In this document: one piece after another, positions 1 through 8,135 of the stretch
Numbering within the stretch: the stretch's first letter is position 1
Layout: each line of letters starts with the position of its first letter
From: a virus
Length of the DNA stretch: 24,397 bases
Virus record (IMG/VR): IMGVR_UViG_3300021964_011479
Span: 1-24,397 of that record
Reading direction: 5' to 3' (one strand)
The notes under the pieces: generated by a model
What the model was told of the DNA's origin: nothing
What the model saw: only the letters and a program-made list of their open reading frames with translations
Database searches by the model: none
Made by a program: the position numbers and the translations under genes

Positions 1-1
1 C

Positions 2-424
2 TCATTAGATTATAGAAAAGAAGTAGGATCAGATACAAAATGGAGAATGCGAGATCTGATTACAGATCCGTTTCATCAGTTTTTACATCGTAATTACTTT
101 GGTATATTAGTTGCTTGGTCTGTAATCTTATTTGTATTAGGTGGTTTTTATCTAACTATATTCTTACACTTAGCTCCTCTAGTAGTCACTGCGGTAATGT
201 CTAACGTAGTAAACTATATTGGTCACAGTCCAACTTGGTTTGCAAGTTCTAGACGTTATCAACTAAATGATAAGAGCTCTAATAATTGGTTATGGGCATT
301 ACCTAGCTGGGGAGAAACGTGGCATAATAATCATCACCGTCATCCTAAAAACTTTAGTTGTGGCGAGAAGTGGTGGGAAATCGATATTAGTGCATATGTG
401 ATTAGATTAATTCGTTATCAATAA
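2..424 (+). CDS. Fatty-acid desaturase, C-terminal part (cut by left edge)
   Basis: The reading frame is open to the left edge, so this is the 3' part of a longer gene; an in-frame ATG at 47 is probably internal. The visible part has a hydrophobic stretch (about residues 19-50 counted from that ATG), then an N-x-x-x-x-H segment. It ends with the third histidine box H-N-N-H-H at about nt 323-337, in the context W-H-N-N-H-H-x-x-P. This matches the iron-binding box of membrane delta-9 type (DesC/acyl-CoA) desaturases, which use O2 and a reductant such as ferredoxin to insert a double bond into an acyl chain. The first two histidine boxes would lie left of the window. The next gene starts on the base after the stop codon, suggesting co-transcription and coupled translation. 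The family call is fairly sure; the substrate is unknown. Confidence 0.82.
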   Translation, partial: SLDYRKEVGSDTKWRMRDLITDPFHQFLHRNYFGILVAWSVILFVLGGFYLTIFLHLAPLVVTAVMSNVVNYIGHSPTWFASSRRYQLNDKSSNNWLWALPSWGETWHNNHHRHPKNFSCGEKWWEIDISAYVIRLIRYQ

Positions 425-1606
425 ATGAATATAAATGATAGAAAATTATTAGGCTACTATACAGTTAATGGAATAGAATTTGAATCAAAGATTCAAGCTG
501 CATTTTACGCAATAAGAACTAAATCTCCATTTAAATCAATTCAATGGCATTTCAATGATGAGATCTTCTCTCGCCATAATTGGTCTATAGAGCCAACTAG
601 TTCTTTAGATGAACTATACGATAGACGTTCTAAAGATATACGTCAAAAATATGATTATGTGATATTAAGCTATAGCGGAGGTGCAGATAGCCATAATATA
701 TTATGCAGTTTTGTCAGACAAGGATTACATATTGATGAGATTATTGTCAATAATATGGACAAAGCTAATAGCAAATTTACTGATATAAATTCTAATAATA
801 TTGATCCTAAAAATGCCGCAGCCGAATATCATCTTCAAACTCTTCCTAGACTAAAAGAATTAGCACCTTATATACCAAAAACAAAAATAACTGTATGCGA
901 TCTGAGCGATCATCTATTTGATTATATGAATAATGCTAAAGATGCAAGTTGGGTATTAACTCGTAAGGAAGGTCTAAATCCTGCTAATGTAACTAGATTT
1001 AATTATCTACATTTTAATGATGTTAGAAAACAATTTGATAAGAGTAAATCAATTGTTCTTTTGCTAGGCGTTGACAAACCAAGAGTTTATATAAAAGACA
1101 ACTATATGCATATTAGATTTGCTGACAGAGCTGCTAATATCATACCTGTACCAGAGCACTTAGATGATTATGATAATACTACCGTTGATTTTTTTTATTG
1201 GAGTCCGTATAGCTTAGATATACTTACTAAACAAGTTCATGTAATAAAGCGTTGGCTCAAATCCCATCCAGAATTTATAGATTTATTTGAGCCAAATAAA
1301 ATGTCTACTGATATGAGAATATATCGATGGTATCATGAAAGATTACTTAGAACTGTAGTATATTCGACATGGGATAATAATTGGTATCAAGCAGACAAAG
1401 CTATTAAAGATTGGACAAGTGAATTTGATCAATGGTTTGAAGATGGATATCAAGAAACTTCAGCCTATAAAATATGGCTAGAAGGAATTGATTATATAAA
1501 AGATACTCTTTATCCATTTACAAATGAAAATAATGGTGATTTAGATGGATTAAAAATAATAGGTAAAAATTATAAAGTATGTAAATTCAATGATTCTCAA
1601 TTCTAA
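425..1606 (+). CDS. Long PP-loop (N-type ATP pyrophosphatase) enzyme, 393 aa
   Basis: The PP-loop S-G-G-A-D-S lies at residues 84-89, preceded by a Y-D-Y-V-I-L-S-Y beta strand. This is the ATP-pyrophosphate-binding signature shared by asparagine synthetase C-domains, PAPS reductase, QueC, TilS and related enzymes that activate a substrate with AMP. The protein shares a whole architecture with the genes at 5635, 12822 and 13987: an N-terminal G-Y-Y segment, a W-x-F-N-D-E-x-F region, the PP-loop, a G-V-D-K-P motif (215-219), and an F-Y-x-x-P segment followed by a helical, tryptophan-rich C-terminus. I see no glutaminase domain and no zinc-finger cysteine cluster, so it is not a canonical asparagine, GMP or NAD synthetase. 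No Shine-Dalgarno is visible; translation is probably coupled to the desaturase, whose stop is the preceding base. The fold is well supported; the substrate is unknown. Confidence 0.8.
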   Translation: MNINDRKLLGYYTVNGIEFESKIQAAFYAIRTKSPFKSIQWHFNDEIFSRHNWSIEPTSSLDELYDRRSKDIRQKYDYVILSYSGGADSHNILCSFVRQGLHIDEIIVNNMDKANSKFTDINSNNIDPKNAAAEYHLQTLPRLKELAPYIPKTKITVCDLSDHLFDYMNNAKDASWVLTRKEGLNPANVTRFNYLHFNDVRKQFDKSKSIVLLLGVDKPRVYIKDNYMHIRFADRAANIIPVPEHLDDYDNTTVDFFYWSPYSLDILTKQVHVIKRWLKSHPEFIDLFEPNKMSTDMRIYRWYHERLLRTVVYSTWDNNWYQADKAIKDWTSEFDQWFEDGYQETSAYKIWLEGIDYIKDTLYPFTNENNGDLDGLKIIGKNYKVCKFNDSQF

Positions 1607-2447
1607 ATATCCTATTATATGTTCTGGTATGAATGGGGTAAGCGATTTAAAACTTGCTTTAGCGTGTGCTAAAGCAGGAATAACTCCAAGTTTTGTTCCG
1701 TATTCTCATTCATCTTTTAATTCTTTTTTTACAGATTATAGTGAATATAGAAAACAAACAGACGTAATACCCTTTGTTTGTCTTGGAATAAAAGAATTAC
1801 TACATGATAAGTTATACCATAATTGGTTGCCTAGAGGCATAGATTTAGTAGAAATAATTGAATCTAATAATTTAGATAATCAAACTAAAGATATGATAAA
1901 TGAGCTAAGAGACATTGGTATGTTTATTAGCTTAAAAATATTAGCTACTAATGAAATAGAAGAATATATTGATGTTATTGATATGGTTACTATTAAAGGG
2001 CCAGAAGGAGCTGGCCGCGGAGATGAAAATATAAACTTATTAGATGAGACAAAAAGGTTAAAAAGAAAACATCCAGAACTTAAAATTATAGCTTCTGGTG
2101 GTATAAAAGATAAAAATGATATTAAAAATTTAATTAAATCTGGAGCAGATGCTGTTAGCATTGGAACTATGTTTGCTTTATCAGAAGAATCTAGTATTCC
2201 TTCAGATGTAAAATTGAAAATAATAAAAACTAAATCATTGAGCAGACTAACTAAAGGCGCTATGAATAAAGGTATTATATTCGATCAAATTGAAACAGAT
2301 GATTTCAATAATACTAAAAGCAATAATATTGGAATATCAACGGGAAAATCTGGTCATGTAAATATGGGTGAAGCTGTAAAATATATAAATGTAATAGAAT
2401 CAGTAGAGACTATTGTATCAAAATTATGTAAGGAAAAAAATGAGTGA
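1590..2447 (+). CDS. Nitronate monooxygenase / 2-nitropropane dioxygenase-like FMN protein
   Basis: This 285-residue TIM-barrel protein has the late-barrel FMN phosphate-binding pattern of the nitronate monooxygenase/FabK and IMPDH-like group: I-A-S-G-G-I at 167-172 and G-A-D-A-V-S-I-G-T-M-F at 185-195, followed by the family's E-S (200-201). The segment K-G-P-E-G-A-G-R-G-D (136-145) matches the family's G-x-E-A-G-G-H stretch, but arginine replaces the histidine that normally acts as catalytic base, so the chemistry may differ. Family members oxidise alkyl nitronates or reduce enoyl-ACP with FMN. It is somewhat short for the family. It overlaps the upstream PP-loop gene by 17 bases and the downstream gene by 8, so it belongs to the same transcript. 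Confidence 0.72.
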   Translation: MILNSKYPIICSGMNGVSDLKLALACAKAGITPSFVPYSHSSFNSFFTDYSEYRKQTDVIPFVCLGIKELLHDKLYHNWLPRGIDLVEIIESNNLDNQTKDMINELRDIGMFISLKILATNEIEEYIDVIDMVTIKGPEGAGRGDENINLLDETKRLKRKHPELKIIASGGIKDKNDIKNLIKSGADAVSIGTMFALSEESSIPSDVKLKIIKTKSLSRLTKGAMNKGIIFDQIETDDFNNTKSNNIGISTGKSGHVNMGEAVKYINVIESVETIVSKLCKEKNE

Positions 2448-2889
2448 AGTGAAATTTTCAGAATCACAACCAAGGACTATTGCTAAAGTTATTTCGTGGA
2501 GAGTTCTATTAACCATTAGTCATATTACCAATGCGTTGATTGCAACTGGCAGTTTAATCATGGGGTTAAAAATTGCAGGTCTTGCAACTATTATCAATAG
2601 CATATTGTATTGGAGTCATGAGAGAGCATGGAATATATTTCAATGGAACCGAAAACAAAAGCAAGAAAAATATAGCGAAGGTCAACCACGTACTATCTCT
2701 AAGATGTTAACTTGGAGAGTATTAATAACAGCAAGTAATTTTCTAATCCCATATATTATGACAGGATCTTGGGGATCTGCTGTCATTTTTGCTGGTCTTG
2801 CTACTGCAGTAAATATGTTTTTATTTTGGAGCCATGATAGAGTTTGGAATATTGTAAAATGGGGAAAAAGATTAATACAACAGGAATAG
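2440..2889 (+). CDS. Membrane protein with two tandem DUF2061 domains
   Basis: The 149-residue product is two copies of one module, at about residues 9-69 and 81-142. Each copy has Q-P-R-T-I-x-K, then W-R-V-L-x-T, two hydrophobic segments, and W-S-H-[ED]-R-x-W-N near the end. This is the DUF2061 pattern, predicted to give four membrane-spanning segments in total. The function of DUF2061 is unknown; I recall it being fused to or near adenylylsulfate kinase in some bacteria, which should be treated as a hint only. I chose the ATG at 2440 over an in-frame ATG at 2413 because AAGGA lies about six bases upstream. It overlaps the previous gene by 8 bases. Confidence 0.8.
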   Translation: MSEVKFSESQPRTIAKVISWRVLLTISHITNALIATGSLIMGLKIAGLATIINSILYWSHERAWNIFQWNRKQKQEKYSEGQPRTISKMLTWRVLITASNFLIPYIMTGSWGSAVIFAGLATAVNMFLFWSHDRVWNIVKWGKRLIQQE

Positions 2890-3773
2890 CAACTGATTGG
2901 CAGTGGGAATTCAAAGATGATATATTTAGTCTATGGATTCAACCAGCAACTCATAGATTAAATTTTAGAGAAGCTTGCATTTATAGAGCTAAAGAATTGT
3001 ATGAATCTTTAAAAAATCCAGTAATAAGCTTTAGCGGTGGATTAGACAGTCAACTAGTACTTCATTCTTTTTATGAGCAAGGATATAAGATTGATTGCAT
3101 CTTTAGACATTTTGTTAATTATAATGATAACGAATTAGAAAATATTAAAATATTACAGAAACGATATGGATTTAAAATTAATATAATTGAGATGAATCCA
3201 TATGAATATAGAGATGATATTTTAGCGGAATACGAAGAGACAGATATTCCTCCCAATCAATTATTATACAAGAAGTTTTACTCTCTTTTACCAGATGATT
3301 TAGATATAATTCAAGGCTTTGATGGACCTAATGTGTATCAATCTAAAAATGAATTATATTATATTGAAACGACAAATTCATATGAATTCTCGAGACGTAG
3401 AGCAATTAATATTTTGAATAGAAGAGGCAAATTTGTTTCGTTTGAAAAAAATAGTAATTTACTTTTATCAACACTTAGCGAAGAAATATACCAAATTTTT
3501 TGCAAAACATTTAATTATTTTTTACATAATCAAGTTGAAGGTATAAAAGTAATTGATTTTTGGGATACTTATGTCAAACCATTTGTTTATTATAAACACT
3601 GGAAAAATGAATTAATTTATTTTCCTAAATATCAAGGGCCAGAAAAAATCGATTGGATAATGAATGGACCTAAACAACAGTATAAAAAAAATATGATAAC
3701 AATACCATTACCATATTTAAATGAAGTATTAATAGGCAATGATACAATTAAATTTCAACAAAATGTAATATGA
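2859..3773 (+). CDS. Short PP-loop (N-type ATP pyrophosphatase) enzyme, 304 aa
   Basis: The PP-loop S-G-G-L-D-S is at residues 59-64, after the hydrophobic strand P-V-I-S-F. S-G-G-L-D-S is also the form found in asparagine synthetase C-domains. A G-F-D-G-P motif at 153-157 occupies the place of G-V-D-K-P in the longer paralogues, so all probably share an active-site layout. The N-terminus contains W-x-W-E-F-K-D-D-I-F, similar to the W-x-F-N-D-E-x-F region of the long forms. The protein lacks their extended C-terminus. I prefer the ATG at 2859 to a TTG at 2844; neither has a good ribosome site and both overlap the upstream gene, so coupling is likely. The substrate is unknown. Confidence 0.77.
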   Translation: MGKKINTTGIATDWQWEFKDDIFSLWIQPATHRLNFREACIYRAKELYESLKNPVISFSGGLDSQLVLHSFYEQGYKIDCIFRHFVNYNDNELENIKILQKRYGFKINIIEMNPYEYRDDILAEYEETDIPPNQLLYKKFYSLLPDDLDIIQGFDGPNVYQSKNELYYIETTNSYEFSRRRAINILNRRGKFVSFEKNSNLLLSTLSEEIYQIFCKTFNYFLHNQVEGIKVIDFWDTYVKPFVYYKHWKNELIYFPKYQGPEKIDWIMNGPKQQYKKNMITIPLPYLNEVLIGNDTIKFQQNVI

Positions 3774-4684
3774 TATTCACTAGTGAAATGAATTATGCCT
3801 ATACATGGCAATACGGTAATGGAGAAATAAATGGAAGGCAGACTAATGAGCTTCTTCCTCTTAAAACTTTTCATGGAAAATTAGATCGGCCGTTAAAAAG
3901 TTTTAAAGAAGAGTTATGCCTTGCTGCTAAAAGTACAGTTGATCATTATCCAGGATTAAAGCCTTGCTTATTTTTTAGTGGAGGTGTTGATAGTGAAGTG
4001 ATGCTGAGATCTTATCTTGAATCTGGAATAAAACCTGAAATTTATATTGTTAGATATGAAAATGACTATAACATATATGATGTAAGTTATGCAATTGCCA
4101 TATGTTCTTCTTTAAATTTAGACTATCATCTTATCGATTTCAATCTCACTAAGTTTTATGAGAATGATGCAGAAGCAATTGCTGATCAGGCACAAGTCGA
4201 TCGACCTAGAATGTTACCTCATCTAAAATTTACTGAAGCGGCTGATGGCTTAATTATTGTTGGCAATGGTGATGTAATATATTTTAGGCAAGATGGAGAT
4301 TATACAAAAAAAGGAGTTTGGCTAGCTAAAGATTCTGAACATGATATAGCGTGTGATAAGTATAATATTCTTCATGACCGTCCAGCAATATATCAATGGT
4401 GGAGATGGACTCCTGGCTTAGTTTTATCTTATACTAAAATGAAATGGTTTAAACAATTAGTCAATGATGAATTTCCAGGAAAACTTGGAATCAATTCATC
4501 TAAAATTATTGGATATAGAGAATCATATCCAGATCTTCTTTTTAGAAAGAAAAGCACTGGCTTTGATAAGATAGACCATATTGTCAATGAGTTTGAGAAT
4601 TACTTAGAAAAAAAATTTAATGGCTTAGTCTATAGACAAGAAGTCATTCGAACATTAGATGAGTTAGATAAAGAAATATTATAA
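3770..4684 (+). CDS. Short PP-loop (N-type ATP pyrophosphatase) enzyme, 304 aa, second copy
   Basis: The PP-loop S-G-G-V-D-S is at residues 70-75 following P-C-L-F-F. A G-N-G-D segment (165-168) stands where the neighbour has G-F-D-G-P. The start overlaps the preceding stop as ATGA, so the two short PP-loop proteins are probably made together and could form a heteromer. Their sequences have diverged widely outside the motifs, so this is an old pair, unlike the recent tandem pair at 12822/13987. It is the last gene of the plus-strand run and ends 18 bases before a convergent gene. The substrate is unknown. Confidence 0.77.
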   Translation: MIFTSEMNYAYTWQYGNGEINGRQTNELLPLKTFHGKLDRPLKSFKEELCLAAKSTVDHYPGLKPCLFFSGGVDSEVMLRSYLESGIKPEIYIVRYENDYNIYDVSYAIAICSSLNLDYHLIDFNLTKFYENDAEAIADQAQVDRPRMLPHLKFTEAADGLIIVGNGDVIYFRQDGDYTKKGVWLAKDSEHDIACDKYNILHDRPAIYQWWRWTPGLVLSYTKMKWFKQLVNDEFPGKLGINSSKIIGYRESYPDLLFRKKSTGFDKIDHIVNEFENYLEKKFNGLVYRQEVIRTLDELDKEIL

Positions 4685-4702
4685 AAATGAGAAAAAAGAT
4701 TG

Positions 4703-5638
4703 TTAACTCATAATAGGGTATTCAACATTGTATTTTTTACAATGTTCTATAGTCGCTTCAATATATTCATCAGTTCTATCTGATTTATCTTCAAAAAGTT
4801 GAGAAGAAATAAACTTATAATTGTTTAATGGTACTTGATGTATGTTATGAATGTTGAATCCTCCCCAATAAGGAAGATGTTCATCACAAAAATAATTTAG
4901 ATAATTATCAGTAAAAAGATTCCAGTCTATTAAATCTTTCCAATGTTTTAGTTCTGAATATTCTTCAATCAAATTAAAATCTGGTTTTGGAAACTCCATC
5001 CAAACATATCGATCTTCTCTATGTTTACTGGCAAAATGCCCTTTACTTCCTAACAAATCGATTTCTCTATACAGTTCAAAATCCCAAGGGAACATATGAA
5101 TTTGGCGGTAGCATCGATCTTTTAAAAAATTTTGGGCAAATACTATAGCTTCATAACATTTTTTTAAATGATATGGTTCACTATAACATGTCTCATAATA
5201 ATTTCTTTTTACAGCAGGATACGCCGGTCCTGTAGAATAAAATCTAAAACCAGAATCTATAACGTTTCCATTTAATCCATATGTTCGATAAAAAGATAAT
5301 TCGTTTTGAACATGTGGAGGCAATCTTTCTTTTTCTGGAAATTGAATGTCTTTATTATGTTTAGTACTATCAAAGTGGAGATCTATTCTGTCTACAGGAG
5401 ACCATTGGATTACTACAGTCGTTTTTTTATCAATATAATTTTGATTTGTGAGTAAAGCATTAATAGGCCAATCATTTCCTGCGCCATTAATGGCTAATGA
5501 TTTTACTTTACATCTAGTAATCTTACTAATAATATCTTGAAAGGAATGGTCGTCTAACTGATCTTCATTACCATGCAATCTTGTATTTAGATAGCTAGGA
5601 TTAAAAAAACTACCGCCTATCAATAATATATTTTTCAA
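4703..5638 (-). CDS. SGNH/GDSL-hydrolase-like protein, 311 aa
   Basis: The N-terminus reads as a hydrophobic strand followed by G-G-S-F-F (8-12), resembling block I (G-D-S) of SGNH hydrolases. A second segment G-A-G-N-D at 52-56 resembles the glycine and asparagine blocks, and the C-terminal part holds an H-x-x-H-x-V-P stretch near 264-270 that could supply the histidine. SGNH enzymes are esterases or acyltransferases. The aspartate of the first block is replaced by glycine and the overall match is weak, so this is tentative. It is the last gene of the minus-strand run, overlapping the long PP-loop gene by an ATGA junction, which suggests the two act together. Confidence 0.45.
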   Translation of the reverse strand: MKNILLIGGSFFNPSYLNTRLHGNEDQLDDHSFQDIISKITRCKVKSLAINGAGNDWPINALLTNQNYIDKKTTVVIQWSPVDRIDLHFDSTKHNKDIQFPEKERLPPHVQNELSFYRTYGLNGNVIDSGFRFYSTGPAYPAVKRNYYETCYSEPYHLKKCYEAIVFAQNFLKDRCYRQIHMFPWDFELYREIDLLGSKGHFASKHREDRYVWMEFPKPDFNLIEEYSELKHWKDLIDWNLFTDNYLNYFCDEHLPYWGGFNIHNIHQVPLNNYKFISSQLFEDKSDRTDEYIEATIEHCKKYNVEYPIMS

Positions 5639-6858
5639 AGCAACCTCTCATCCATTTCATATACATCAGGTATGTGTGTACCTTCTTTCATGAATTGTGA
5701 TTCATGACCTATCATATACGTTTGTGTATTTCTGAAAAAAGCATTATTTAATTCATTCAAGTATTTCTTGTTTATTTTCTTTAATAATGCTTGAAAGTCA
5801 GAATCTATCATCTGTCTTAATCTACTACTTCCGTGTAACTCATAAAACCAATGATCAAAATTAATACGTGTAAAATTAAGATATGATTTATAAGCTTGGA
5901 ATACATCTCTTCCTTTGAGCATAGGATAGATACAATCCACACTTGCACGATGATGTAGTGAGAATCTATACTCACTTAGATTCCATTTCCAATCTGCTCT
6001 AGAATCAGCCATCGTCTCTCTAGCAAAACTGTTTGCAGGGTCGTGTAACCACTTAGCTAGAATATGACATTGCTTAATCATTAATTCTGGAAGATCAGGC
6101 GTAAAATAAAATAATACCGTTTCAATATTCTGGTGTTGTTCTTGTGTTGCTATATGGCTTGCAACTTGACATACACCGTCTTGAATTACATTAAATATAT
6201 TTCCATTCGGGCCACGAACAAGTGTTGGTTTATCAAGACCAAATACCCTGGCTATCTTTTTTCCAGATTCGGCTAGGTTCTTAATATGATGTAATTTATC
6301 AAAGCTATATCTACATCCCGTCGGATGAATAAAATAACCACCACTTAGCATCCAATCATCAGTCTTATACTCAAGCATCTGATTAAAATAATCATTGACA
6401 GTAACTTTTACTTTTGGGTAGTTTCGTTTAATCTCATCTGCAAAAGGTAATTGAGCAAACTTAGTTTCACTAATTGTATTTGATGCATCAACTACTTTAT
6501 CATTCCAATTCCAGTTTGACAATCCACTTAATGGTGCAGCAAAAACGATTTCATCGATATGAATACCATTCTTTAAAAAACTATATACGACATTTGTGCT
6601 ATCAGAACCGCCGGATGCTAATACAACAACGTAATCGTATTCATCTCGTATTTGTTTTGCTCTATTTTTATAGAGTTCTAGAATATCTTTTTCAGGCTCT
6701 ATCTTCCAATTGTATGAATCTAAAACTTCTTTATTGAAGTTCCAATTAACGTCGGAAACGGTTTCATTTGCATAAAGTATAGCTTCAAGTTTACCATAAA
6801 ACTTTTTATCTTTTACTTTATAAAAGCCTAATTTGTCATTTGGTAATTTTATTAACAT
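5635..6858 (-). CDS. Long PP-loop (N-type ATP pyrophosphatase) enzyme, 407 aa
   Basis: The PP-loop S-G-G-S-D-S lies at residues 82-87 after Y-D-Y-V-V-V-L-A, and the second conserved motif G-L-D-K-P lies at 207-211. Its N-terminus (L-G-F-Y-K-V at 10-15, W-N-F-N-K-E-V near 39-45) and its F-Y-F-T-P-D-L-P-E segment match the paralogues at 425, 12822 and 13987. The residue before the PP-loop is alanine rather than the tyrosine of the other three long forms. It overlaps the upstream gene by 7 bases (ATGTTAA) and the downstream SGNH-like gene by 4. It probably makes an AMP-activated intermediate; the substrate is unknown. Confidence 0.8.
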   Translation of the reverse strand: MLIKLPNDKLGFYKVKDKKFYGKLEAILYANETVSDVNWNFNKEVLDSYNWKIEPEKDILELYKNRAKQIRDEYDYVVVLASGGSDSTNVVYSFLKNGIHIDEIVFAAPLSGLSNWNWNDKVVDASNTISETKFAQLPFADEIKRNYPKVKVTVNDYFNQMLEYKTDDWMLSGGYFIHPTGCRYSFDKLHHIKNLAESGKKIARVFGLDKPTLVRGPNGNIFNVIQDGVCQVASHIATQEQHQNIETVLFYFTPDLPELMIKQCHILAKWLHDPANSFARETMADSRADWKWNLSEYRFSLHHRASVDCIYPMLKGRDVFQAYKSYLNFTRINFDHWFYELHGSSRLRQMIDSDFQALLKKINKKYLNELNNAFFRNTQTYMIGHESQFMKEGTHIPDVYEMDERLL

Positions 6859-7808
6859 AATCCAGAAACAATATCAAGTTTAAGATCTCTTATTGCATCC
6901 ATAGCTTTTTCTTTTCTATTAAAAAAATATTGCACTGGATTTTCTAAAAGAAATTTATCTTGCATATTGTGATAATATTCGAATGCATATTTTAAATATG
7001 CATTTTCGTCATTTGACATAGGTCTATTAAGAGTTTCTGAATAAACCTTTGTTGAATTTTTAGTATTGTAAGTTAAATCATAGAATGATAATATGCTATC
7101 AGAATTATCTTTGATTATTTTCTTATAAGGTATAGTATTTACTTGAGCAAATCCAAACGGTTCTTTAATAAGATTTAAAGCATCAGTTAATGATGCATAT
7201 TGCAATAACAATAATGTGCTATAATAAAAGACGATATCAGCATATTCTGGTTCAAATCTTCTTTCAAATACAAAAGAAAAATCTTCGTCATCACCGTACA
7301 TTTGTTTTATTTTTTTATTAATTAATAGCTTTAGTCTATTTTTTAATCTATACCATAGACTTAAAGGTATTGCTATATCTTTTTCTGATGTAAGTACAAC
7401 TTTGTTTACTTGCATCATCATACTCATTAATTTTTCTTCAGGAGTATAAACAGTAATAGCTAGAGTTCTACATTTAGGAAAATACTTTTTATATAAAGGT
7501 AAGTTTGTATAATCGTGAGACCACGTAACTATTCTTTTAGGTTCTTTATATTCTTCTGATATTAGTTTTATATAATGTTCGGCTCTTTGTTCATCAGAAG
7601 TAAATAATTTATTTTCTTCTGGACTAGATCCGAATGATATGCTATCTTTACCTTCACGTTTTCCATTATCTAATATATGAAAACTACCATTTTGATTTAT
7701 TGGTAAACTAGAAATATCACCTGACACAATGCGATTCATTAAGGCAGTAATAAAGTTACCACCTGAACCAGGTGCAAATGTCACAAATACATGATCTAAA
7801 TCAAACAT
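6852..7808 (-). CDS. P-loop NTPase-fold protein, sulfotransferase-like, 318 aa
   Basis: The first strand leads into A-P-G-S-G-G-N-F (12-19), a glycine-rich loop resembling the PAPS-binding loop of sulfotransferases and a degenerate Walker A. A later T-W-S-H segment followed by a P-K-C-R-T-L-A-I-T-V strand is similar to the order of elements in sulfotransferase-like proteins. There is no standard GKS/GKT, so ATP hydrolysis is unlikely. If it is a sulfotransferase, it would move sulfate from PAPS to a hydroxyl or amine. No Shine-Dalgarno is visible. It starts 6 bases after the end of the gene at 7815 and overlaps the PP-loop gene downstream. The fold assignment is moderate and the activity uncertain. 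Confidence 0.5.
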   Translation of the reverse strand: MFDLDHVFVTFAPGSGGNFITALMNRIVSGDISSLPINQNGSFHILDNGKREGKDSISFGSSPEENKLFTSDEQRAEHYIKLISEEYKEPKRIVTWSHDYTNLPLYKKYFPKCRTLAITVYTPEEKLMSMMMQVNKVVLTSEKDIAIPLSLWYRLKNRLKLLINKKIKQMYGDDEDFSFVFERRFEPEYADIVFYYSTLLLLQYASLTDALNLIKEPFGFAQVNTIPYKKIIKDNSDSILSFYDLTYNTKNSTKVYSETLNRPMSNDENAYLKYAFEYYHNMQDKFLLENPVQYFFNRKEKAMDAIRDLKLDIVSGLC

Positions 7809-7814
7809 TTATTT

Positions 7815-8111
7815 TTATTCAGTTCCAGTTGTGAAAGTAATACCGTTTTCTTCCATGTAAGCCCGGGATACATTAAGTACGTTATTAATCACCGTATCAT
7901 CTGAAATAAAAGCATCATAATCTTCTCTGCTATTCCATATAGTGGTTTTTGTTAATGTTAAACTATCTTCACTTATATCAGTTTCGATGTTTACTACATT
8001 AAGATGATGGGTATTAAATATATAAGCCCAAGTTTCTGCTGCTACGTTTTGATTAGTCCAAAATTCTACGCTAGTTGAAGGCCTTGTTTGTGTTTTTACG
8101 ATCTTAAACAT
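7815..8111 (-). CDS. Small protein, possible dimeric alpha/beta-barrel (ABM-like), 98 aa
   Basis: I do not recognise this protein firmly. Its pattern of alternating strands, with a segment T-K-T-T-I-W-N-S followed by a helix containing D-Y-D-A-F and a final helix R-A-Y-M-E-E-N-G-I, is what small dimeric alpha/beta-barrel proteins show; that fold includes antibiotic-biosynthesis-type monooxygenases and chlorite-dismutase-like folds. A strong AGGAG Shine-Dalgarno lies about 7 bases before the ATG, so it may be well translated. It lies directly downstream of the P450 gene, 24 bases away. It could be an accessory or cofactor-free oxygenase, or simply a structural ligand-binding protein. Confidence 0.5.
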   Translation of the reverse strand: MFKIVKTQTRPSTSVEFWTNQNVAAETWAYIFNTHHLNVVNIETDISEDSLTLTKTTIWNSREDYDAFISDDTVINNVLNVSRAYMEENGITFTTGTE

Positions 8112-8135
8112 TTTTTTCTCCTGAAAAAATAGCTA

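Noticed and set aside
4687-4715. Possible bidirectional terminator in the convergent gap (ATGAG ... CTCAT)
   Set aside because: Only five base pairs with a 15-base loop and no clear T-run; too weak to call.
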